A DNA stretch of 64,000 bases. Source: Patescibacteria group bacterium UBA2772. Lineage in GTDB: Bacteria > Patescibacteriota > Minisyncoccia > Moranbacterales > DUUL01. Every line of letters starts with the position of its first letter. Positions within the stretch are counted from its first letter, which is position 1. Both the position numbers and the translations under genes were made by a program. Location: NCBI GenBank assembly GCA_002352545.1, contig DEIO01000009.1, forward strand, positions 115,065 through 179,064, written 5' to 3'. Below are positions 17,264 to 24,371 of the stretch, piece after piece. The notes beneath the pieces are model-generated. The model ran no database searches. It saw nothing but the letters and a program-made list of their open reading frames with translations, and was not told the DNA's origin.

Positions 17264-19060
17264 TTATCTCCTTTTTCTGTCTACATATTTGGTATGTAGA
17301 TATTTCTCTGATTTTTCTCCACCTGGACTTCCTAGAAAGTCTTCATATAAATGTTTCACTGCTGGATTTTTATGAGATTTCCTAATAGGCAGCTTTGAAT
17401 CTTTCTCATAAATAGCTTCTCGTCTTTTTCTTCTTATTTCTGCGTTTGTTGGAATTGGTTGCCCACCTCCACCAAGACAACCACTAGGACAAGCCATTAT
17501 TTCAACAAAATGATAATCACATTCACCACGATTCATCATTTCAAGAATCTTCTTTGCATTTCTGATTTCATGTGCAACAGCAACTTTTATTTTCAATTCA
17601 TTCGTATTACAAGACCCTTTGGGTATGGTAATTTCAGCAACCTTTAAACCTTTTTCTCCTCTGACCTCTTTAAAATCAAGCGATGGCAAACTATCACAAG
17701 TAAGTGTTTCGTACGCAGTCCTAAGAGCCGCTTCCATTACACCTCCAGTAGAACCAAAGATGATTCCTGCTCCTGAATAAGTTCCTAATGTTTGATCAAA
17801 TTCTTGATTCTCTAAACGTAAAAAATCAATTTTCTTTTTTCTCAAAAATTTTCCAAGTTCTCTGGTTGTAATAACCAAATCTACATCTTGCAATCCATCT
17901 CTACTCATCTCTTCTCTTTGAGCTTCAAATTTTTTAGAAGTACATGGCATAACAGAAATACTTGTTATGTCTTTTCGATTCATTTTCTTCTTATCTGGAT
18001 AATATGTTTTTATTATTGCTCCAAGCATTTGTTGAGGAGATTTTGCACTTGAAAGATGCTCTTTATACTCTGGCCAAAATTTTTCTACATACAAAACCCA
18101 AGATGGACAACAACTAGTAAACATTGGGAACTTAACATCTTTGTCACCAGCAAGTAATTTGCTCACTCTTCCAATCAATTCATTCGCTTCTTCCAAGATA
18201 GTAAGATCAGCAGAAAATGTTGTGTCAAAAACCATATCTGCACCAAGTTTTCTAAGTGCAGTAGGGATTTTTCCCTCTACAAAATTACCCGGCTCTAAAC
18301 CAAATTCCTCCCCTAGTGTAAACCTCACAGAAGGTGCAACTTGAAAAACCTTAATCTTTGTCTTATCTTCTAGTAATTTCTCTAGTTTATCTACCTCATT
18401 TTTCTCCATTATTGAAGCTGTTGGACAAACATTCGCACATTGTCCACACAAGATACAATCCATTGGCTCATTAAATGCTGTACCAACATTTGTGTTAATT
18501 GATCGCCCGCTCATTGAATACTCTTCTATATTTTGTATATTTTTACAAACATTGATACATCTTCGACACCCAATACAATATTGATTATCTCTAAAGATAG
18601 AAGGATTTCCGTCATCAACAACTCTCCCTTTCAAACTAGACTTTAAGGCTCTTAATTGCTGTTCTTTTTCAAATTTATCAACTTCTGGCACAAAATCATA
18701 CACATCAATCTTATATTCCTTGGCTAAATTTTGTAACTCACAATTACCGTTTTTGTCACAGTCTAAACATTTTCCTGCATGATCAGCCCATAACAATTCT
18801 AGGTTTATCCTCCTAGCCTTTTCAATGTCACTGTCCTCAGTCACAACTTCTAATCCCTCTGAAACTATTAACTGACAAGATGTAGTTAGGTGCTTATCCT
18901 TACCCGCCTTAACAAGACAAAGACGACAAACACCCTCCGAAGGAAGAAGATCACTATGGCTACAAAGAGTTGGGATTCTAATCCCATTTCTTTCACAAAC
19001 ATGAAGAACCGTCTCTCCTTTCTCGCAGTCGTATATTTTATTATTAATTTTAATCTGCAC
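17264..19060 (-). CDS. hydA: [FeFe] hydrogenase catalytic subunit
   Basis: The 598-residue subunit reduces protons to H2 (or the reverse) at an H-cluster. Domains in order are an N-terminal 2Fe-2S ferredoxin (Cys 33, 45, 48, 62), the His-ligated 4Fe-4S motif HAGKCLDCDKNGNC (94-107), two 4Fe-4S clusters (CIGCRRCINVC 162-172, CILCGQCANVC 202-212) and the H-cluster domain. The latter has complete L1 TSCCPSW (315-321), L2 MPCTSKKFE (371-379) and L3 MACPSGCLGGGGQP (522-535). This is the architecture of the HydA subunit of trimeric NADH-linked hydrogenases. All ligands look intact. Maturases HydE/F/G are not in the window. Confidence 0.97.
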   Translation of the reverse strand: MQIKINNKIYDCEKGETVLHVCERNGIRIPTLCSHSDLLPSEGVCRLCLVKAGKDKHLTTSCQLIVSEGLEVVTEDSDIEKARRINLELLWADHAGKCLDCDKNGNCELQNLAKEYKIDVYDFVPEVDKFEKEQQLRALKSSLKGRVVDDGNPSIFRDNQYCIGCRRCINVCKNIQNIEEYSMSGRSINTNVGTAFNEPMDCILCGQCANVCPTASIMEKNEVDKLEKLLEDKTKIKVFQVAPSVRFTLGEEFGLEPGNFVEGKIPTALRKLGADMVFDTTFSADLTILEEANELIGRVSKLLAGDKDVKFPMFTSCCPSWVLYVEKFWPEYKEHLSSAKSPQQMLGAIIKTYYPDKKKMNRKDITSISVMPCTSKKFEAQREEMSRDGLQDVDLVITTRELGKFLRKKKIDFLRLENQEFDQTLGTYSGAGIIFGSTGGVMEAALRTAYETLTCDSLPSLDFKEVRGEKGLKVAEITIPKGSCNTNELKIKVAVAHEIRNAKKILEMMNRGECDYHFVEIMACPSGCLGGGGQPIPTNAEIRRKRREAIYEKDSKLPIRKSHKNPAVKHLYEDFLGSPGGEKSEKYLHTKYVDRKRR

Positions 19061-19088
19061 GTCTCAATAATTTAAATTTTATTTATCA

Positions 19089-20321
19089 CTATTTTAATTC
19101 TTCACAAAAACCATATCTCAAAACATCCTTGAGCGCAATAACAGAAAACTTACCAAAAGCACAAAAAGTTGTATTGTCTAGCGTCCAAATTAGATTCTCC
19201 AAATCTTCTTTGTCATTTTTAGAAAAAGTTCCTTCTTTCAACCTTTCTATAATTGCTCTCAAACGAAAAGTTCCTTCTCGACAAGGAACACACTTGCCAC
19301 ACGACTCCCTTTGAAAAAAGTTAGCCCAACTAAGCATCAATTCCTTAATATCTTGATTCTTGCTAATAACTAGTATTGCTCCTGAGCCAATTGGTACGTA
19401 GGAAGCTCTTGGATAAGCAGGAATAGCACCGAATGTACCAAATGGAACCAAAACACCAGCAGAACCACCAATTTGAGCGAACCAGGGCTCAGCTCCATCA
19501 ACTATGCCTCCTGCATATTTATAGATTATATCATTTACGCTAGTTCCCATTGGAACCTCATAAGCACCTGGATTTTTCACAATCCCATCAACACAAAAAA
19601 TCTTGGTCCCTGTTTCACCACTCTCACCAATTTGAGAATATTTTGTACCCCCATGTTCTAATATCCAGGTGATACTAGAAATTGTTTCTGCATTATTCAC
19701 AACAGTTGGTTTGCCAAATAAGCCAGATTCACTCGTATAAGGAGGTCTCTTTCTTGGTTCCCCTCTATTACCTTCTAATGAATTAATGAGTGCTGTTTCT
19801 TCACCACAAATATATGCCCCTGCTCCGATAAACAACTCAAACTCCAGACTATATTCACTCCCCATAATACCTTCGCCTAAAAAATGATTCTCATAAGCCT
19901 GCCTAATTGCTCTTTCAAGCAAAAACTGAGCTAGGTGAAAATTTCCATTTACATACAAAAAGGCTTTCTTAGCACCCACTGCATAACTTCCGATTATTAT
20001 CCCTTCAATCAATTGATGTGGATTGTTCTCTGCCAGCAACCTATCCTTATATGTTCCTGGCTCAGACTCATCGAGATTACAAATAAAATACTTTTCATCA
20101 ACATTGCTACTAGCTGTTAGTTCCCATTTTTTACCAGTCAGAAAACCTCCTCCTCCTCTGCCTTTCAAACCTGATTTAGAAACTTCAGCAATAACATCTT
20201 TAGGATTCATTTGCAAAACTCTTTGCAAAACTTCATATCCTCCAACTTTTCGATAACTAGTAATCTCTTTGGGATCAACTTTTTCCCAATTTCTTGTTAA
20301 TACTTTTTGATTTTCTTCCAT
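19089..20321 (-). CDS. hydB: NADH-binding hydrogenase subunit (NuoF/HydB-like)
   Basis: The 410-residue flavoprotein carries FMN, the NAD(H) site and one 4Fe-4S cluster. Motifs are SGLKGRGGGGFLTGKKW, the FMN-side GAGAYICGEETALINSLEG, KPTVVNNAET and the cluster motif ESCGKCVPCREG with a later TTFCAFG. It lacks the extra N-terminal thioredoxin-like 2Fe-2S domain and the C-terminal ferredoxin domain of Thermotoga-type HydB, and is NuoF-sized. It would pass electrons from NADH to HydA. It sits 28 bases upstream of hydA in the same operon. Confidence 0.94.
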   Translation of the reverse strand: MEENQKVLTRNWEKVDPKEITSYRKVGGYEVLQRVLQMNPKDVIAEVSKSGLKGRGGGGFLTGKKWELTASSNVDEKYFICNLDESEPGTYKDRLLAENNPHQLIEGIIIGSYAVGAKKAFLYVNGNFHLAQFLLERAIRQAYENHFLGEGIMGSEYSLEFELFIGAGAYICGEETALINSLEGNRGEPRKRPPYTSESGLFGKPTVVNNAETISSITWILEHGGTKYSQIGESGETGTKIFCVDGIVKNPGAYEVPMGTSVNDIIYKYAGGIVDGAEPWFAQIGGSAGVLVPFGTFGAIPAYPRASYVPIGSGAILVISKNQDIKELMLSWANFFQRESCGKCVPCREGTFRLRAIIERLKEGTFSKNDKEDLENLIWTLDNTTFCAFGKFSVIALKDVLRYGFCEELK

Positions 20322-20360
20322 TTTATTTTTATTTTTTGAATTTGAAGCAGTGAATTACTC

Positions 20361-20810
20361 TTACTGGAAATCAGTGTATCCACTTAAAATATCATCAACT
20401 TTTTCAGGTGTTACTTTTTCATACATAACATCATTCACGACCATAATAGGGCCTTGTGCGCAAAAACCAAAACAACTCTCTCTTTCAATTTTAACATTTG
20501 CGTTAAACGTATCACCTACTTTTTGTCCAAAAAATCTTTCGACTTCTTCGATAACCTTTGTTGAATTTTTAGTAACACAGTTAGCACCATCACAAACTTT
20601 TACAACAATGCTAAATTTTCCACCAATATTAATCTGATCATAAAAACTTGCTGCACTAAAAACAGCAGCCGGTTTCATTGAAAAATATTTTGCAATCTGT
20701 TTTACTAAAACTTTGTCCACACAACCGTATTCTCTTTGAGCATCTTTAATAGCCTTGAGCAGGTTTTCCTGATTAGCTTCATACTTCATCAAAATATTCT
20801 GAATCGTCAT
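20361..20810 (-). CDS. hydC: 2Fe-2S hydrogenase subunit (NuoE/HydC-like)
   Basis: The 149-residue thioredoxin-fold 2Fe-2S protein is the first gene of the hydrogenase operon. The four cluster Cys are in VCDGANCVTKNS and ESCFGFCAQGPIMVVND, the standard NuoE arrangement, preceded by the helical AKYFSMKPAAVFSAASFYDQ segment. It partners the NuoF-like subunit. The operon order hydC-hydB-hydA matches trimeric NADH-dependent [FeFe] hydrogenases. Confidence 0.94.
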   Translation of the reverse strand: MTIQNILMKYEANQENLLKAIKDAQREYGCVDKVLVKQIAKYFSMKPAAVFSAASFYDQINIGGKFSIVVKVCDGANCVTKNSTKVIEEVERFFGQKVGDTFNANVKIERESCFGFCAQGPIMVVNDVMYEKVTPEKVDDILSGYTDFQ

Positions 20811-20854
20811 TTTGTATTTATTTAAGTATCACCTTTTCACTAAAACTTAATGAT

Positions 20855-20887
20855 ATTATACAATAAAAATAGAAGATATGCTACAAT
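20855..20887. promoter_or_regulatory. divergent promoters between hydC and the TM1266-like gene
   Basis: Minus strand TATAAT at 20855-20860 faces hydC. Plus-strand extended -10 TG-C-TACAAT (20879-20887) faces the regulator-like gene. Neither has a clear -35 box. The overlap would let one factor control both directions. Confidence 0.5.
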
Positions 20888-20914
20888 TAATTTAAAGAAA
20901 TAAAAAATAAACAA

Positions 20915-21193
20915 ATGCAACAAAATAAAAATCACAAAATCTATTTAGCAACAATCTCTATTCTGCTAAAAGATAGAACCGATCAAGCTCCTCGCATAAA
21001 TCAAATATTAACAGAGCATAGTCAAATAATAATTTCTAGATTAGGAACAAATGTTCAGAGAAGATGCATTGAACATTGCACGGCTATAATAACAATAGTA
21101 GTTGAAGGAAGTGCAAAAGAGATTTCAAATCTAACCAAAAAAATTGACGGCTATTATGGAATAGTTGCAAAATCAAACATCTTAACTAGCTAG
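20915..21193 (+). CDS. TM1266-family iron-only hydrogenase system regulator-like protein
   Basis: A 92-residue ACT-like protein. The central part (APRINQILTEHSQIIISRL, then ITIVVEGSAKEISNLTKKID) follows the pattern of the small TM1266-type proteins annotated as regulators of iron-only hydrogenase systems. The N-terminus IYLATISILLKDR is the expected first beta strand. It is divergent from hydC across a shared promoter region, which supports the assignment. The ligand and mechanism are not known. Confidence 0.75.
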   Translation: MQQNKNHKIYLATISILLKDRTDQAPRINQILTEHSQIIISRLGTNVQRRCIEHCTAIITIVVEGSAKEISNLTKKIDGYYGIVAKSNILTS

Positions 21194-21220
21194 CTAACTA
21201 AACAACTAACTAATAAAAAA

Positions 21221-21733
21221 ATGCAACAAGCTAAGACAAAAATAAAAATTTTTTCAACATCGAAAACTGAACTATTATGGACTGTTGGACTAATTTTTTC
21301 AGCAACATTAGTACCAGCACTACTTGCGCATACACCTCAGAACCAATGGATAACTGGAACCATTGTAAATTCTATTCTGTTTATTTCTGCTTGGAAACTT
21401 GGCATTGTAAATGCAACGTTAATAGCAATCATCCCTTCATCTATAGCACTTAACAGGGGGCTTCTTTTACCACCACAAATAATGATACTTCCCTTTATCA
21501 TACTTTCAAATATCGCCTTGATTTTAACATTCATAAATTTCAAAAAATCATTGTTCCTAGGTGTTTTATTTGCAAGCATTTTAAAGTTTGCTCTTCTAGC
21601 TGGAACTGTAAGCTTTCTATTTGCAGAAAAATTACCAATCGCCATGATTCAAATGATGCAATTCCCTCAACTCATAACAGCATTAGCTGGCGGATTTCTA
21701 GCAGTGACTCTTATTAAAAAATTAAAAAAATAG
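21221..21733 (+). CDS. small polytopic membrane protein linked to the hydrogenase
   Basis: A 170-residue protein with five or six hydrophobic segments. The fold pattern resembles the substrate-binding (S) components of ECF-type transporters, and such proteins are sometimes labelled iron hydrogenase-associated in databases because of their neighbourhood. It follows the TM1266-like gene by 27 bases and shares its transcript. A role in importing a cofactor for the hydrogenase is an inference from position. Confidence 0.55.
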   Translation: MQQAKTKIKIFSTSKTELLWTVGLIFSATLVPALLAHTPQNQWITGTIVNSILFISAWKLGIVNATLIAIIPSSIALNRGLLLPPQIMILPFIILSNIALILTFINFKKSLFLGVLFASILKFALLAGTVSFLFAEKLPIAMIQMMQFPQLITALAGGFLAVTLIKKLKK

Positions 21734-21756
21734 TTCCTACAATTCTCTTCTCTATA

Positions 21757-21794
21757 GATATAAAAAACACCAGTAATTTGGTGTTTTTTATATC
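21757..21794. terminator. bidirectional terminator
   Basis: Perfect 16-bp inverted repeat (GATATAAAAAACACCA and its complement TGGTGTTTTTTATATC) around GTAATT, between the convergent plus-strand membrane-protein gene and the minus-strand coiled-coil gene. Confidence 0.88.
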
Positions 21795-21817
21795 ATTTTA
21801 TATCCGTATTGGATAAA

Positions 21818-22165
21818 CTAATATTGACTCGATCTTTGATTCGCTTTTTGAGCAACACTAAGTCTAGCTTCAACATCTCTCAATTCGGCAAAAAATCTGT
21901 TGTGTTTTTTTTCAATAAGAGCTTTTTCTTCGCTTAGCCTTCTTATCTCATCCTCTTCTTTTGCTCTGTTTTTTTCGAGTGCTTCTAATTCCATTCTGGC
22001 ACGTGTAATAGTTTTTTTCAACCGACGTTGTTCTATTTCAAAATTAGGGAAATTTCTTTCAACTCTCCTAACATCCGAATCTATGCTTGACATATCAGAT
22101 TTAGCTGTCAATATTTTGTTATTAACGGCCCTTTTTTCTGCATTCAACGCATCCAAATTTTCCAT
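21818..22165 (-). CDS. hypothetical coiled-coil protein (115 aa)
   Basis: Almost entirely charged heptad-type helix (Glu/Lys/Arg-rich, with hydrophobics every three to four residues), no signal peptide and no domain recognised. It sits downstream of mnmA on the same strand with a 53-base gap, and upstream of a strong terminator, so it may be the last gene of that transcript. Confidence 0.6.
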   Translation of the reverse strand: MENLDALNAEKRAVNNKILTAKSDMSSIDSDVRRVERNFPNFEIEQRRLKKTITRARMELEALEKNRAKEEDEIRRLSEEKALIEKKHNRFFAELRDVEARLSVAQKANQRSSQY

Positions 22166-22218
22166 TCTTTTTTATTTTAAATCTTATACAACTGTCTAAT
22201 TATAACAAATTAAAAATA

Positions 22219-23262
22219 TTATATCGAACCGCTAATAACTCCACCACCAATAACAAATCCCCTATCAAACAAAACCAACGACTGTCCAGGAGCAACGGCC
22301 CATTGAGGCTCCTTAAAAATCACCAAATAAGATTCTTCATTGAATCTCTCAATAAACGCCTTACTTTCAGTTGCTAAATAACGTGTTTTAACAGTATATT
22401 CCTTCCCCTCCTCGGGAGATATATTACTCCAATTAACATCTTTTATTAAAACTTTTGTTGGTTCCAGCTTTTCATGCTTTTTGTTTTTTGTAATAAAAAC
22501 AATATTTTTCTTTACATTTTTATCAAAAACATAGAAAGGTCCTCCATTCACGTTTAATCCCCTTCTTTGACCAATTGTATAAAAAGAGACCCCTATATGC
22601 TTACCTACAATTTCTCCTTCGTCAGAAACAATATCACCTTCATTAACTTCTATCTTGTTTAATAAAAATTCTTTCAACTTTTCGTTATTGTTCATAAAAC
22701 AAACATCCTGAGACTCTTTAAGCGGAATCTTCAAATCAACTTCTTTTGCAATTTCTTTAACCCTCTTTTTTGTTAAATCACTAAGTGGAAATACAACTCT
22801 CTCAAGTTCTCTACTGTTCAATCTATAAAGAAAATATGACTGATCTTTTCTGGAGTCTTTAGCTTTAGTAATATACGGAATACCTTTTCTTCTTTTGACA
22901 GAAACATAATGCCCTGTAGCAACATATTTGATTTTCATTTTATCAGCGAGATCAAACAAAAATTTAAATTTAATCTGCTTATTACACAAAATACAAGGAT
23001 TAGGAGTTCTACCTTTTTCATATTCTGTATAAAAATTTTCTAATATATCTTTCTCAAATTGCTTTTTTAAGTCTATTATTTCAAGCTCCATTTTCAGTTG
23101 TTTGGCCATTTTTTGTATACTTTTCTTTCCTTGCCCATCAAGCATCTCGAAATAAACACCTTTAACTAAAAATTTCTTTCTTTGCAACTCTAAAACAGAT
23201 ACTGCCGAATCAACACCTCCACTAAAAGCAACTAATACTTCTTTATTTTTAATTCTTTTCAT
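22219..23262 (-). CDS. mnmA: tRNA-specific 2-thiouridylase MnmA
   Basis: The enzyme (about 347 residues) thiolates U34 of Lys, Glu and Gln tRNAs. The PP-loop SGGVDSAV near the start, the catalytic Cys in NPCILCNKQIKF and the partner Cys in SQDVCFM are all present, and ATGHYV and GQRRGLNV are family landmarks. I chose the Met at 23262 (MKRIKNKEVLVAF) because family members start shortly before the PP-loop. An in-frame Met at 23292 would add ten hydrophobic residues. A strong terminator hairpin ends only about 47 bases upstream, so expression may depend on read-through. Confidence 0.95.
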   Translation of the reverse strand: MKRIKNKEVLVAFSGGVDSAVSVLELQRKKFLVKGVYFEMLDGQGKKSIQKMAKQLKMELEIIDLKKQFEKDILENFYTEYEKGRTPNPCILCNKQIKFKFLFDLADKMKIKYVATGHYVSVKRRKGIPYITKAKDSRKDQSYFLYRLNSRELERVVFPLSDLTKKRVKEIAKEVDLKIPLKESQDVCFMNNNEKLKEFLLNKIEVNEGDIVSDEGEIVGKHIGVSFYTIGQRRGLNVNGGPFYVFDKNVKKNIVFITKNKKHEKLEPTKVLIKDVNWSNISPEEGKEYTVKTRYLATESKAFIERFNEESYLVIFKEPQWAVAPGQSLVLFDRGFVIGGGVISGSI

Positions 23263-23308
23263 CAAAATATATAAATCAAAATATATAAACACTATACCAT
23301 AAAAAAAG

Positions 23309-23344
23309 AAAACGGTAGTTTGCGTGTTAGCAATCTACCGTTTT
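23309..23344 (-). terminator. terminator (possible attenuator) upstream of mnmA
   Basis: Inverted repeat AAAACGGTAG / CTACCGTTTT, extended inward by TTGC / GCAA across one mismatch, with a T-rich run (TTTTCTTTTTTTA) on the minus strand. It lies immediately before mnmA, and the stop codon of a small upstream ORF falls inside its loop-side arm. Confidence 0.8.
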
Positions 23345-23407
23345 GATGTTTGAATTTAGGGGTATCTCAACCCCAGTTAACAATCGAATCTTCTGTCTCT
23401 CTTGCAT
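23327..23407 (-). CDS. candidate leader peptide ORF (26 codons)
   Basis: A short ORF starting MQERQKIRLLTGVEIP and ending in VDC. It is preceded by AAGGAG six bases before the ATG, a better ribosome binding site than most core genes have here. Its TAA (23327-23329) is inside the terminator hairpin in front of mnmA, the geometry of a transcription-attenuation leader. It is too short for homology to help. A structured RNA with chance ORFs is the alternative. Confidence 0.4.
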   Translation of the reverse strand: MQERQKIRLLTGVEIPLNSNIKTVDC

Positions 23408-23416
23408 TCTTTCTCC

Positions 23417-23437
23417 TTAGCTTGCCATCGGGTCCAT
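23417..23437 (-). CDS. candidate 6-codon mini-ORF
   Basis: ATG GAC CCG ATG GCA AGC TAA preceded by AAGGAGGG with a four-base spacer. It ends ten bases before the next mini-ORF, and its last bases overlap that ORF's ribosome binding site. It could couple translation into the longer leader ORF. This is weak evidence on its own. Confidence 0.25.
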   Translation of the reverse strand: MDPMAS

Positions 23438-23465
23438 GTTACCCTCCTTACTTTGGGTTTTCCCA

Positions 23466-23498
23466 GCCTGTAAAAAACTCATTAAGTTCTTTACAGGC
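23466..23498. other. stable hairpin after the TrmB-type gene
   Basis: GCCTGTAAA / TTTACAGGC with an inner ACT / AGT pairing. No U-run follows on either strand, so it is more likely part of the structured leader or an mRNA 3'-end stabiliser than a simple terminator. Confidence 0.5.
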
Positions 23499-23516
23499 CA
23501 GAAGAAATAACTTTTA

Positions 23517-24275
23517 TTATTTTTTGTCCCAAATAATTTTGAAAATATTTCTCAACATATCAGCTAATGTTTTATTCTCAATAACAACACCTCCTAACTT
23601 TCCTTGATAATCAATCATAAACACTTTATTCCCATATATATTCATACCTCCTTTAAAGGGGTATTTTTCATATGAAACGAAATAATGTTCTTGTTTTCTT
23701 CTTTTTCCAGAAACTTCATACTCTATCCTTCTACCTTTTTTAGAAGTATAGATAATCTTCGCCCTAATATTCTTTGTAACTCTTTTTTCTCTCACACCTT
23801 TCCACTTGCTTTGCAATGCAGACCCTTTAAAGTCATCATATGGAAGAAATGTATAGATTTCATCATCTTCATTTAAACTGTCCGCAAAATCATCATAAAC
23901 AGCTCTCAACCCATCAACTCCTTCAAAATATCTAATTCTAGGCTTGTCGCTGTAATCATTATAGAGAAGATCTAATTCAGGAATAATCCCTTTCAGATTA
24001 TCTATTTTCTTATGGATATCTTCCTCTTTTTGAGAAAAATGCTCCACCAACCTTTGTGGTCTTTCTGCTACATAGAACGTTTTCTTTCCTTCATCATAAG
24101 TAGACATCATTCCCATATCAATTAAGCTTTCAATGATGACATATGTAGTAGCTCTGTTCACTTTAGATTTTTGAGCAATCTTCTGTACAGAAGATGGTCC
24201 TGTCTGAATCGCTGCTAAATAAACGCTGGCTTCTTTTTCAGAAAGTCCTAATTTTTCCAACTCCTTATTCAACAT
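23517..24275 (-). CDS. TrmB-family transcriptional regulator
   Basis: The 252-residue protein starts with the TrmB winged helix: LEKLGLSEKEASVYLAAIQTG, then VQKIAQKSKVNRATTYVIIESL and the wing. A short coiled linker and a C-terminal effector domain follow, with PRIRYFEGVDGLRAVYDDF and, toward the end, KVFMIDYQ. Members of this family often sense sugars, but the ligand here is unknown. It has its own promoter with an operator-like repeat, suggesting autoregulation. Confidence 0.85.
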   Translation of the reverse strand: MLNKELEKLGLSEKEASVYLAAIQTGPSSVQKIAQKSKVNRATTYVIIESLIDMGMMSTYDEGKKTFYVAERPQRLVEHFSQKEEDIHKKIDNLKGIIPELDLLYNDYSDKPRIRYFEGVDGLRAVYDDFADSLNEDDEIYTFLPYDDFKGSALQSKWKGVREKRVTKNIRAKIIYTSKKGRRIEYEVSGKRRKQEHYFVSYEKYPFKGGMNIYGNKVFMIDYQGKLGGVVIENKTLADMLRNIFKIIWDKK

Positions 24276-24324
24276 AATAAAACCTTAAAAATCCAAATAA
24301 AAAATAATCTCCCCTTTTCAATCT

Positions 24325-24353
24325 TGTATAGCATACATTTTTGATTTTGTCCA
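24325..24353 (-). promoter_or_regulatory. promoter of the TrmB-type regulator with operator-like repeat
   Basis: Minus strand TGGACA (24348-24353), 17-base spacer, TATACA (24325-24330). The -10 box is one arm of the inverted repeat TGTAT-AGC-ATACA (24325-24337), a plausible autoregulatory operator. Confidence 0.6.
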
Positions 24354-24371
24354 GTGTTTCTTGTCTGCTTT

